This document shows positions 43,932 to 55,447 of a DNA stretch of 64,000 bases, piece after piece (positions within the stretch are counted from its first letter, which is position 1; each line of letters begins with the position of its first letter). The notes beneath the pieces are model-generated. The model did not search any database, was not told the DNA's origin, and saw only the letters and a list, made by a program, of their open reading frames with translations. Source of the DNA: Coniella vitis (Eukaryota > Ascomycota > Sordariomycetes > Diaporthales > Schizoparmaceae); NCBI GenBank assembly GCA_011317545.1, contig WUJK01000004.1, positions 2,604,001 to 2,668,000 on the forward strand, in the 5' to 3' direction. A program made the translations under genes and the position numbers.

Positions 43932-46375
43932 GAGCGATAGTATATACTTAATCCTTCGATTTTACGATACTAAATATAACTTATAGATACCTATTAACCT
44001 AGTAAGCGTAGGTAAGATACGCGAATATAGTATTATATTCGATAGCTTTTATAAAGGACTCTCTTATAGCTTAAAAGACGTAGCTTAAATCTACTAGGTT
44101 TAAGCTGCTTTAGTTATTAACGTTACTAATATACTAATACCTTTAGCTAATAATATATTATAACTAATACTTATAATACTTAAATATAAATATATATATA
44201 AACGTATAATATATATAAGCGAGGATATAGTCCGAGAGGCTTATAAATAGGCGGGAATTATACTTAAGAAAGCGCTACTATTAAAGCTATACGAAGATTA
44301 TCTAATTAATAAAGTAATAAATACCTACGGTATAGCTAGTAACCTAGAGAAGTATACCGTACCTAGCTAAATAATCCGTTTTAACCTTATAGAGTTTATA
44401 ATAGGCTACCTAGGCTATAGATACTATCTTTATTTTATAAACGTATTAACGCGTTACTAATAGGTTCGTTTTTATACTAAAAAGATAGAAGTTTATATTA
44501 TAATTATAGAGTTCGAGAGATTCTTTAAACGATAAATAGGTTAATAGATTTAGGTATTCGGCTATAATAAAGGCACTAAGTTCGGCCTAGTAATATAGCT
44601 CTTTTATAACTCGAAGCTTAAAAAGTAGGTAAAATAGGAGTAAGTTGCTCTATATATTATAATACCCTATTTACTATAGTAAAACGGAATATCTAAAAGA
44701 GCCGGCCGTAGTCTAATAATAAAGGGACGGACCGTATATAATACCGTAGGCCTTCCCGAATACCTTTAGCTTTTTATAATAGAAGCAGCCTATCTAATAA
44801 TAAACGTAATATCTATTAAGCTTAGTAAAACGGGTAGTAATATAATAGCTAGCCTAGCGGTATACCTTATAGCTATATTAGGCTTTACGATATTAATTAC
44901 TCTAACTATTAAGAACCTATATATCTTAGGTAGTAAGGCTTATATATATTAGAAGCTAGAGTATCGTAAATATATTAAAAAGTACGCTCCGAGAGCTAAG
45001 AAGGGCCGTCTTATCGGCTATAATAACGATTATTATCGTATTTTATAGGTTTAATACCCTTAAGATAATACTATTTTATATACGGTAGCTATAAAGGTAA
45101 TAGAATTAGATATAATACCCGTTTTAAGCCTAAATAATATAGATAATATTATTAAGATAGATAATAACCTATACTATAATTACGATTTACCTAGTATTAG
45201 CCTAGGTAATTAAGAATTAATATTAAAAGCTATAACCGATATTATATAGTATCCTCGTTTAGATACCGTATTAATTTTAACTCGAATACTTAGGTATAAA
45301 AGACCCTTACTATAACCTTAATTACTATTACCCGACCCTACTCCTATAAAGCCTATTAAACTAGTAGCTATTTAAACGATCGAGAGATAATAGTTAGATA
45401 ATATCTCTAAGGGGGTAAAAGAGGAGGAGGTATTAAACGAAGAGAGAGTTATACCCCCTATACGAAGTATAAGGGCTTAATAACCTATACGGATATTACC
45501 TACGAGAATTAATAGGGCTAAATTAACTAAGTTAACGGCCGATTTATACTATAAAGGTTATACTAATATAGTAGTTAAGTATAACGTATACGAATTATAG
45601 ATTAAGTTAATCTATATATTAGTTACGGAGGTTAATATACTACTTTTAGCCGATAATAATATAAATAAGCTATTAAAGATATAGAGGGAGGCTATATAAT
45701 ACCCTAACTTTAAGATTCGCTAGTATCTAGTATATAAGGTAGCTATTTAGAAGCTAATTAATAACGGAATATTTAATATTAAATATATACCTAAGAGTAT
45801 TAGACTACTTTTAGTAAAATAGGTATTCGATAAGAAGGATTATCCCTTTAGGAATAGTAATAAGGTAGTAAGGGCTAGACCGGTAGTCTATAGTAATTTT
45901 AAGGAGATAGGTAATTAGGAGGTCTAAGACCTCTATATAGTAATAGCCTTAGCTATATTAGTAAAGCTATTCTATAGTATTATAGCTATTTAAAACCTCG
46001 AGTATAAGATATATAACTTTAATATAGCTTTCCTTAACGTAAGAGTACCTAAAGGGGTAGTAGTTTATATATACCCTCCCCTAGGCTTTAGCTATAAGGA
46101 TCGAAAAGTATAGCGTTTACGAAAGTATCTATACGGCTTTACGCAAAGCCCTCTATAATAGCTTAAGATTATTTACCTATTCCTAAAGAATCTAAGCTTT
46201 AAGCCGTTTAATACGGATATATATATCTTTAAAAACGAAAAAACTAATATACTACTTATATTATATATAGACGATATATAGATTATAGGCCTAACTAAGT
46301 AATTAATACGAAAGACCGCCGAAGCTATTAAAAAGACCTTTAAACTTAAAGAGTTAGGCAAATATAATAAATATC
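43932..46375 (+). pseudogene. Outer copia integrase and reverse transcriptase
   Basis: Integrase at about 43980-45000: YGIASNLEKYTVPS, EFIIGYLGYRYYLYFINVLTRY, NGISKRAGRSLI and GLPEYL match the copia pattern (NG..ER..R.L...A, LP..FW). After a linker, RT at 45780-46375 reads VFDKKDYPF, RARPVVYSNFKEIG, FNIAFLNVRVPKGVYI-like text and LYIDDI, with the YxDDI box intact. It stops at KELGKYNKYL, where G3 is inserted (duplication ATATC, 46371-46375); the frame resumes at 54210. Confidence 0.82.
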
Positions 46376-46714
46376 TATTATAAGCCTACGAGTAAATATA
46401 CGGCTTCGGTATATTAGGGTATAAAGCCTTAGTTAGTATATTCCCTTCCCGTTTAGAGACTAGTATTATATAAGCGCTAAACGAGAGCGCCTTCTAAGCA
46501 GCTTATAAGCCGCTTAAAAGACTATCGGTAATAATACCTATATCGACAGTAGACCTATAGAAAACTTTATTTAAAGGTAGATCTTAAGCGTAAGAGCTAT
46601 TTAAAAGTAGCTCTCGCGCTGCTATATAAATACTATTCTTACTTCTCTCCTTAAGTTAGTTAATAATAGAAATTAGGATTATAACTATAAACGCTCTCTC
46701 GATACCCGTTTATA
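46376..46714 (+). repeat. 5' LTR of G3
   Basis: 339 bp, TATTATAAGCCTACGAG to CCCGTTTATA. Equal in length to the 53871 and 33624 LTRs. Confidence 0.92.
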
Positions 46715-49700
46715 TTTAACTAACTTCCTTCTACTTACCTTATATATCTAACGGTATTTATATACTTATTCGGCGTATAGCCTTAGGATATTATTCCTCT
46801 ATAACGAGTAATTCGGGTAACTTACTATTTAAGCGAATAACGATAATAATAATATAATAATAACTATATAATAAATAGTTACTTAAATAATAGATAAATA
46901 ACGGTATATTATTAAACGAGTAATATAATAGTAATATAAAGATAGCGTATAAAACTTAAAAACGCTTATAATATAATTTATATAAATCGAATAATCCCGT
47001 AGCTTATTATTATAGGAGCTATTAATAAATATTAATAACCTAATAGCCGAATACCCTAACCCGGTACTTAATAAACTAAAAGATACTTATATCCTTATTC
47101 CTACCTCCTAAGATATAAAAAACGCCGATATTAATATAGATAAAGCCTTAAAGAGTATAATCGTACCTAAACGTAAGCCTTTTTCTTAGCTAGTTAATTT
47201 TAAGGGTATATATATTTAATTCCTAGGTTAAGAGTATGCTATAAGGTATAAATATATCCGAAATACCTATTTTATTAGAGATTATATAAATAAGTTCTAA
47301 GAAATCTATAAATACCTAGAGGGAAACGTAAAGGTTATAGCGCGGAGCTATTATATTATAAGAGGAGAATATAGCTTTTAGAAACCCTCTTTATTCCTAT
47401 AATAGCTCCGCTACCGATATTATAACGAGAACTATACTATTACCGCTTCTTAAATACTTTATAGCTTTATTTAAAAGAAAGGCTAATCCTTTCCTAACTT
47501 TTTCTCCTAATAGGAGAAGTTATTAATAGACTCCGATAATATAGAGTAACCGGATTTAGCTAAGTTAATATACCTAAAGAGCGCTATTAATAGTATATTA
47601 TATATATAGCTTATTAATATAAAGATATTATTAATATATAACGATTAGATAAAGAAAGCTTTCTATATCTCGGCTAAGCTAGAAAACTATATTATTATCC
47701 GAGATAATAGCTATACTTCGCCCTTAAGCTATTTATCTAACGCTATAATATAACGCTTTAGAATAGCTTAATAAATAAGAGGAAACGGATAGAAACTATA
47801 AAACCCTTATACGGATCCCGATAAGGATATAGCTATAACTAATATTAATATATTATAAGCTAATAAGTAGTATATAAGATAGGTTAACTAGGCGGAGATT
47901 ATATATAGGAAAAAATAAGGATTTTATTATAAGTACGGATATTCGAATTATAAAATCGCTTATTACCCCCTCCTATTTATATACCCGCTTATTACCTTAG
48001 GAGCTACTCGGGAGACGGGAATTAATATAGCCGATATTAACCTTATCGACTTTAACGATATTACTAAGGAATAGGAGGAAAATTAGCTACTCCTATATAG
48101 AGTTATATATAAGGGCTTATAGGTTTCGACTTTAGCCTATAAAAAATAAAGTTTTAAAATAGATAGAAACTATTTTATAATAGATCTATTCTATAATTTA
48201 ACTTTATTTATCCTAATACTTATTAACTCTAGTTATAACTATTATTCTATTATAAGCGAGATACTTATATATAAGTTAAAACTTCCGTATATACCTATCC
48301 CGCCTAAAACCCTTTATTAATCGTTAAGGGAGAGAATATTATATAAATAGCCCGTTATCCGCTATATAACCTACCTTAATATAGATTTAAACGGGTATTT
48401 ATATTATATTTAAGCTTATATAATCTCCCGCCTTTAATATAACCTTATTTTAGGAAACCTTTAGGTAAAAAGAGAAAAGGTAATATATATAGCTTATAAA
48501 TACTACTTAAATATTAGATAAACCGGAGAATTAAAGGTTTAGGAATAAGGATATAGCCTTAAGAACTTTAACTATATATTTATTAATACCTTTATTATCT
48601 AGAGCGAAGTTCGGTATATAAAACGCTTAAATACCGCTTAGATAACGCTTTTTAATATTATAATAGCCGATATTATTAAGGCCCTAATACCGAAAGTAGA
48701 ATCCTCGGTTAATAAGAAACTCCCCTTAGAGTATTATAAGTTCCGGAACCTCTTTAATAAGGAAGTAGCTTCCGTACTACTACTATATAGAAAGGGAGCG
48801 GATTATAAGATCCGGCTATATAAGAAGGCGGATAGGTCTATTATAAATACTTTATAGGGCCTATTATACGAGATATCTAGAGAAGAACTTATTATATTAA
48901 GGAAAATTCTTATTAAGCTATTCGATATAAGCTATATTAGAGCTAATAGCTCCTTAGTAAAAGCTCCCGTAATCTTTATTAAAAAACTAAAGGGTAGCCT
49001 CCGTTTTTATATAAATTATTATATATTTAACGCTATCTTAAAAGCCGATTATTACCTATTCTCCCTTATTAAAGAAACCCTATTTAATATTATAAATACT
49101 AAATATTTTATTAAGCTCGATATATAAATAGCGTTTTATAAACTTTATATTAAGGAAGGAGATAAATAGAAGATTACGTTTTATATAAGGTATAGCCCTT
49201 TTAAATAATTAATAACTCCGTTCGGACTTATAAGTATTCTTATAATATTCTAACGCTATATTAATAATATTTTATACCCCTATCTAAATATCTTCTATTT
49301 AGCTTATATCGATAACGTTCTAATATATACTAATAGTATAGCTAAAGATTATCGAATAAAGGTAAAGCTAATATTATATACTTTTAAAATAATAAATCTA
49401 AATTTAGATATTACTAAATACAAATTCGGTATAACCGAGATAAAATACCTAGGCTTTATTATTAAAGTAAGGGTAGGGACTTATATAAACCCCGAGAAAG
49501 TATATATTATATACGATTAAAAGGCTTCGAAGATAGTTAAGGGAATCCGTAACTTCCTAAGATTTATAAACTTCTATTATTAATTTATCGCTAATTATTC
49601 CGAAGTTATAAAGCCCCTCCTAGCCTTAACTAAGAAGGGGGTCTTATTTAGGTTCGGGGAATAGGAAGAAGCTATATTCGAATAGCTAAAGCGCCTTTTT

Positions 49701-52320
49701 ATTAATAAGCTTATACTTACCTAATAGGATCCGGATAAGGAGATAATACTAAAGGCGAATTATTCTAGGTATTCGTTAAGCGGCTATCTCTCTTAAAGGG
49801 ACGAATATAATATCCTCCGCCCGGTAATATACTATTCGTATTATCTAAACCCTATAGAATATAATTATAAGATCTATAATAAGGAATTACTAGCCGTTAT
49901 TAATTACTTAAAAATATAGGATATAAAGCTTAGGGGTATTATATTACTATTTATAATTTACTCGGATTATAAAAACCTCGAATATTTTATAATATTATAA
50001 TATTTTACCGAAAGGTAAATCCGCTAATCCGAGATAATAGCTTATTTTCGATATTATCTAATCTACTATATAGAAGTAGCTAATAAATATTTAAACGCCC
50101 TTTCGAGGAGGGAGTAGGATATATTATATAATATATTTAATAAACGCCTTATTAGTAAGTAAATCTAGCTTTTATTATCGATAGAGATAAGCTAAGTTAT
50201 AATATATAATAAGCTATTATTAATAAATAGCGAGGTTTTTATATAAGAGGAGCTTTAATACTTATAAGACGATACTACCTTATTTAATAAGGTTTACTCC
50301 TAGCTTATAAGTATAATCCGTAGGGGTAAATACTCTTTTCCCCCTTACCTATAGATATCCGAAGGTAAGCCTATTAAGGTATTTATAATAGAGTATTCGA
50401 TCGATAATAAAGGATTATTTAGGTTCTACGAATAGCTTTAATTACCGGATTAAGAACCCCTATATATTAAACTAATATAAAATATCTATAATTCTACCCT
50501 ATCTAGCTATTTAGGGAGGGATATTATTATTACGATAATAATAAGGGGCTACTTCTAGCTAAATATATATTATAGTATTCGGCGGTTTATATAAAACTAT
50601 AATGTTTATAAACGTAAAACGGTATAAAGATACTAGAAGAAGGGTCTTTTTAAGCCCCTATTAATACTTAAGTAGGTATAAAGCGAGTTATCCGTAGACT
50701 TTATAATCGACCTCCCTTATAAGGATAATATAAAAAAGGCTTATTTAATAATAATTACGGACCGACTAACGAAAACTATTATATTCGAAGCTATATATAA
50801 TATAAGCGCGGAAGTATATATAAAGCGGTTCTTATATTATTACTAGCTATTATAGGCCTACCTATATAATATTGCCTTCGCCCGGCGTACCTAATAAGTT
50901 AACTAGATCTTCTGAAACGTATTTAGAAGATTATATACCTTTTGCCTTAACCGCCTAAGCGAAAGGTTCCGTATATACGTCGGAGACGGCCGTAGGAACG
51001 CTAGTTAATTCCTAGAGCCCTATAGGGGCCAGCCCGTTATATATCTTCTAAACAAAATCCTAAGGTCGTAAGTTCGAGCTACGGAGTACTAAAAGTCTTA
51101 GATACCCCTTCCGTATAAACTTCGGCTTATAAAGCAATATCGCAGGTAAGCTTTAGGGGTCCGATGTTATTAGAAGGAGAGAAGGGAGGTAATATTATAG
51201 GCCTACCTATATAATATTACCTTCGCCCGGCGTACCTAATAAGTTAACTAGATCTTCTAAAACGTATTTAGAAGATTGCGTACCTTTTGCCTTAACCGCT
51301 TAAGCGAAAGGTTCCGTATATACGTCGGAGACGGCCGTAGGAACGCTAGTTAATTCCTGGAGCCCTATAGGGGCTAGCCCGTTATACTAGCGGTTTTATA
51401 GTTTCCTTAAAATAATAGTTAGTAATCGAAGCTTAAACTAGGTAGGAGGGTTTTAATACCGATTATATAAGCTTATAAAGATAAAATAATACCTAAATAC
51501 CGCTTTCTACCTATAAACGGATAGAGCTATAGAAAGGGTAAACTAAGAGGTTATAAATTACTTCCGAGCGTTCGTTATATATATATAATTAGATTAACCG
51601 ATACTCCTACCCGGCGTTTAACTAACTATTAATAATAGGGATATTAATACGATTAGCTTTAGCCTATCTTTTATCTTATATAGCTATTATATAGATTTAA
51701 TCGAATAAGTAAAGTATAGTATATTAATAATACGAATACTTAGGGTTTAGGCCGAGAACTCTTTTTAACGGCTTAAAGATATAACTACTTTCGCTTAAGC
51801 TATAATAGTAATTATATAATAATAAATAGAAGAATCTACGAATAAGTTATAAATAGCTATAAAGTAGCTTATTAAGGGTAATAAGGTATAGCTCTCCCTA
51901 CGAAATATTATTACCGACCGCCCTTTAAAGAAATTAGCTTAGTTATATAAGAAGTATATTATAATATATATTATTAGCTCTTATATAATAAAATTAAATA
52001 TTCCGCTAGGTATTTACTTTTATTTCTATATAGATCTCCTAATCCGAGCTATATAAAACCCGCTCCTATTATAGGTATAGAAAGAATACCGGCTTAACCC
52101 TATTATAATTAAAAAGGGAGAAGAACTCGAGTATTAGGTAAAGAGTATTATTAGAGTATATAATAAGCTATATAAAGGCTATACGAAAATAAACGGAATA
52201 TTATAATACGAAGTCCTAATTAAATAAATCGGATAAGATTAGCTAGAGTAATAGCCGTTATCCGAATTTAAAGATATAGCTATTTTTAAGGAGTTCGAGT
52301 AATATTATAATAATACTACG
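46715..52320 (+). pseudogene. G3 gag-pol with chromodomain, split by TRIM copy F
   Basis: Gag at about 46850-48170 ends in a decayed CCHC finger near 47935-47980 (YYKYGYSNYKIAYY). RT and RNase H at about 48870-50010 read VIFIKKLKGSLRFYINYY, RYINNILYPYLNIFYLAYID followed by NVLIY (YIDD box with Asp to Asn), LGFIIKVRVGTYINPEK and KANYSRYSLSGYLS. Integrase at about 50600 to 51950 contains DFIIDLPYKDN and TDRLTKT, then is broken by copy F and resumes with SLRNIITDRPL. A chromodomain closes the frame at 52130-52315: VKSIIRVYNKLYKG, EVLIKxIGxDxLE and PLSEFKDIAIF, with stops at expected Trp positions. Confidence 0.8.
50848..51386 (+). mobile_element. TRIM-like element copy F
   Basis: A 539 bp element; LTRs 50848-51041 and 51193-51386, both 194 bp; internal part 151 bp; duplication CTAGC at 50843-50847 and 51387-51391. 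Inserted in the integrase core of G3. The purine tract GAAGGGAGG followed by TAA precedes the 3' LTR. Confidence 0.93.
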
Positions 52321-52418
52321 AGTTATAATAGCCTAAAGTTATAGAAAAGAAGAGCGGGGAAATTAAGTATTATAAATAAAAAGAAAACTATATACGAAAT
52401 ATACGCTAATATAGCTAC

Positions 52419-53039
52419 CTATTTATCCTCGCTTACCTCCTCCTTACTATTAGAATTACTCTCCTTAGTTTTACTAGAATAAGGATTATTATTAATACTA
52501 TACTTTACTTTAGTATTAATTAAGCCCTTACCCTTACTACCCCCTTTTATAAGCTTTACTAATAAGTCGGTAATATCTTCTAATACTATTACCTAATAGT
52601 ATATAAGCTTATAGCTATAACGCTAATATAAAGTTAATAGGATATAAATAGGAAAAGAATAATCGGTATATATATTATAAGTATACTTATTATTTAATAA
52701 CCGGACCTTATTATAATTAGCTTAAGTTTTATTTAACTTAGGTAGGTAATTATAGGTATAGCGTATAACGAGAATAATAAAAGCTTAGGGGCGGAGAGTA
52801 TTTAGAGTATATAAATATAGGAAAGCGCGAATAGGGAAGGAGTAGTATATATTAAGATCGGAAGTATTATAATTAAGGGAATAATTAACTATAATAATAA
52901 TAGCAGTATATATCTTATCGGTTTAGTAAAGGGGGGTATAAGAATAATCGGAGTTCTTACCCTTTTTATTCGTCCTATAAGGGAAATAATAAGCGCCGGC
53001 TATAGTAATTAGTAAGCTATAAAAGAGTAGGGGAAATAT
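52419..53039 (-). pseudogene. Antisense coding frame in the 3' region of G3
   Basis: Opposite to gag-pol, between chromodomain and 3' LTR, one frame stays open for about 200 codons with only a handful of TAG/TAA, though surrounding RIP DNA has a stop every few codons. It may start at a former ATG at 53039 with a hydrophobic run (FPLLFYSLLITIAGAYYF), then NKKGKNSDYSYTPLY, and ends in a charged segment, ITDLLVKLIKGGSKGKGLIN then SKTKESNSNSKEEVSEDK, before TAG at 52419-52421. If that TAG was Gln, a hydrophobic stretch follows. Hydrophobicity must be discounted because RIP raises Ile, Leu, Tyr and Phe. No family recognised. Position mirrors the antisense frame of G1. Confidence 0.42.
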
Positions 53040-53046
53040 TACTTAC

Positions 53047-53455
53047 CGATATTATAAAGGTAAAGGGAAAAGGGGTTTTTAAAAGCCCTTATAATATAGG
53101 GTAGGTATTACTTATCCCTAATACCCTTAAGGAGGGTAATATAGGGTCGGAGCTACGGGTTAATAACGATAATATTCTAGATAAGCTTATTAATAGCTTT
53201 ATCGAGCTAAGTAGCGGTAGGGGTAAGGACGATAATAATAGGAATAGCAGCGGGCGTAATAGGAGTAGTTATAATTATAACTATAAGCGTTACCGCTATA
53301 AGAGTAGCTATAAAGCCTATAGTAATAACGGGGGTAATAGCGGGAGTAGTAGTAGTAGGTATAGTAGTAAAGGCTATACTAGCTTACTTAGAGCGAATAG
53401 TAACGTTTATATTATTAATAGAGCTAAATATAAGTAAAGGATAAATAGGGAAAGT
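53047..53455 (+). pseudogene. Extra plus-strand coding trace near G3 3' LTR
   Basis: A frame of about 135 codons with one internal TAG reads TDIIKVKGKGVFKSPYNIG, LLIPNTLKEGNIGSEL, NNDNILDKLINSFIELSSG, then a Ser/Asn/Arg/Tyr-rich low-complexity tail ending at TAA near 53453. It lies head to head with the antisense frame at 52419-53039. It is not gag, pol or chromodomain by my reading. It may be a third gene of the element or a captured sequence. Confidence 0.35.
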
Positions 53456-53870
53456 ATAATACTTACCTTATTATTATAATAGTTAGTTCCGTATAATTTA
53501 TAAGGGCTTTAGTTTAATTAAGTAGAAGGAATAACCTTTAGAGTAAGGGTTAAGGGGGTATTTATACTTTTTTAAAGCTTTAAAAGTAAAAATATCGCGT
53601 TTATAACCGCTTATTAGGTTAAAAGTATTACTATTATTCTATTAACGGATAATAAGCGGTAGAACTTATAAACTCGCCGAAAGCTAAATTAAAGGGAGCT
53701 CCGCGGATATAAGACTCCTTTTATACTTATTAGGTATAAGAATAGGGTTCCTTTAATAGGGTAAATAGGCGTAATAATATTATATCGTTATACTATTTAA
53801 ATAGCTATTATACCCCTATTATACTATATATAGCTCTATAAGAGGGCGTTTAGCTTAAGTAAGGGGGTAA

Positions 53871-54209
53871 TATTATAAGCCTACGGGTAAATATACGGCT
53901 TCGATATACTAAGGTACGAAGCCTTAGTTAGTATATTCCCTTCCCGTCTAGAGACTAGTATTATATAAGCGCTAAACGAGAGCGCCTTCTAAGCAGCTTA
54001 TAAGCCGCTTAAAAAACTATCGGTAATAATACCTATATCGATAGTAAACCTATAGAAAACTCTATCTAAAGGTAGATCTTAAGCGTAAAAGCTACTTAAG
54101 AGTAGCTCTCGCGCCGTTATATAGATACTACTCTTACTTCTCTCCTTAAGTTAGTTAATAATAGAAATTAGGATCGTAACTACGAATGCTCTCTCGATAC
54201 CCGTTTATA
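53871..54209 (+). repeat. 3' LTR of G3
   Basis: 339 bp, TATTATAAGCCTACGGG to CCCGTTTATA, followed by the duplication ATATC. Confidence 0.92.
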
Positions 54210-54881
54210 ATATCTCGGCTTTAAGATTATACGCCTAAGAGACGAGTATATAATATTACTCTTATAAGCTAACTATACTAAGAAAATTCCCAAGGAATAT
54301 ATATTTAATATTATAGGAATAGCTTAAACGCCTTACCCTAAAAGCCTTAAGCTATTATAAATATAGGATATAACGGCGGTAGTATTACGAATAAAGTAGT
54401 TTTAGATATAAAGCGGCTTAATTAACTAGTTAGCGATTAGTATTAGATTAGATATTACGTTTACTACGAACTAGGCTATAATAGGTAATATTAAACCTTT
54501 AGAGGAGTATATTACTATTATTCGCTAGATATTTAAGTACCTAAGAAGCTATCCGAACCTAAGCTTACGCCTAGGAGGTAAATTTAACCTATAATAATAA
54601 AAACGGTTTATCTATATATATATAAACGCTTCCTTCGCCGACGATATATATATACGTAAGTTAACGGCTAGTTATATAGTTTTTATAGCTAATACGCCTA
54701 TCCTATAGAAATTAAAGAGATAGTTATTAGTAGCTCTATCTATAACGGAGGCTAAGTTTATAAACCTTATACTAGTAGGCTATATAGTAATATAAGTAGC
54801 GAAGGCTTTAATAGAGTTTAGAATACTATAGGATACGCTATTAGTACTATTTACGAATAGCGCTAACGTAAGATTAGTTAT
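54210..54881 (+). pseudogene. Outer copia RT end and RNase H
   Basis: The copia frame resumes after G3 with GFKI-like ISALRLRDEYI text, then NYTKKIPKEYIFNIIGIA, PYPKSLKLL, SGLINxLAISIRLDITF and EEYITIIRxIFKYLRSYPNLSLRLGG, the conserved copia segment after the YxDD box (retention of game-like SGLIN and RPD-like motifs). RNase H (SITEAKFINLILVGY and LVLFTNSANVRLVI) follows until the solo LTR inserted at 54882. Confidence 0.72.
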
Positions 54882-55075
54882 TATCACAAGCCCACCTATG
54901 TAATATTGCCTTCGCCCGGCGTGCCTAATAAGTTGACTAGATCTTCTGAAACGTATTCAGAAGATTGCGTACCTTTTACCTCAACCGCCCAAGCGAAAGG
55001 TTCCGTACGTACGTCGGAGACGGCCGCAGGAACGCTAGTCAATTCCTAGAGCCCCACAGGGGCCAGCCCGTCACA
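54882..55075 (+). repeat. Solo LTR of the TRIM-like family (copy G)
   Basis: 194 bp, TATCACAAGCCCACC to CAGCCCGTCACA, duplication GTTAT at 54877-54881 and 55076-55080. It splits the copia RNase H. It keeps most CA and TG dinucleotides, in contrast to both sides, so it inserted late or escaped RIP because it is short. Confidence 0.92.
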
Positions 55076-55447
55076 GTTATACTAAATAAATATAACTCGG
55101 TAAGAATATAATATCTTAATATATACTTTAAATAGATTATCTAGTAGATTATAAAGAGGTATTTTTAGATTAAATATATAGGTATAGACGGTATAGTAGC
55201 AAACGGTTTAATAAAGCCGTTATCGAGATATAAATAAGAGGTATTTGTTAAAGCGTTAGGCTTAGTTAAAGCTATTCGGATTATATAAGAAAAGGAGTAA
55301 ATACTCCGGGTAAGAGAAGGAGGTTTTTATAGTAAAACTGACTAAAAAGACTAAAAATATAATAAAACTCGTAACGATGTTACGGAGTTTGCTTATATAA
55401 TAGGGCTAAAAACGAGGTAATTGGGAACGCTATATGTGCTAAGGGGG
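55076..55447 (+). pseudogene. Outer copia pol C-terminus and purine tract
   Basis: The frame reads LNKYNSVRI, then YIGIDGIVANGLIKPLSRYK, the usual copia ending (ADGLTKPL) with RIP changes. A noncoding tail follows, becoming less mutated toward the right edge (55360-55447 contains TG and CA), and ends with the purine tract CTAAGGGGG just before the 3' LTR. Confidence 0.72.

Larger units (their letters stand above)
46376..54209 (+). mobile_element. Chromodomain gypsy element G3, full length
   Basis: 7834 bp including TRIM copy F (7290 bp without it). LTRs 46376-46714 and 53871-54209, both 339 bp; duplication ATATC at 46371-46375 and 54210-54214. The purine tract GTAAGGGGG precedes the 3' LTR with TAA between. 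Same family as G2. It splits the copia reverse transcriptase. Heavily RIP-mutated throughout. Confidence 0.92.

Noticed and set aside
46173..46361. 62-codon minus-strand frame in copia
   Set aside because: It lies opposite to well-matched copia reverse transcriptase (LYIDDI) and has no coding features of its own.
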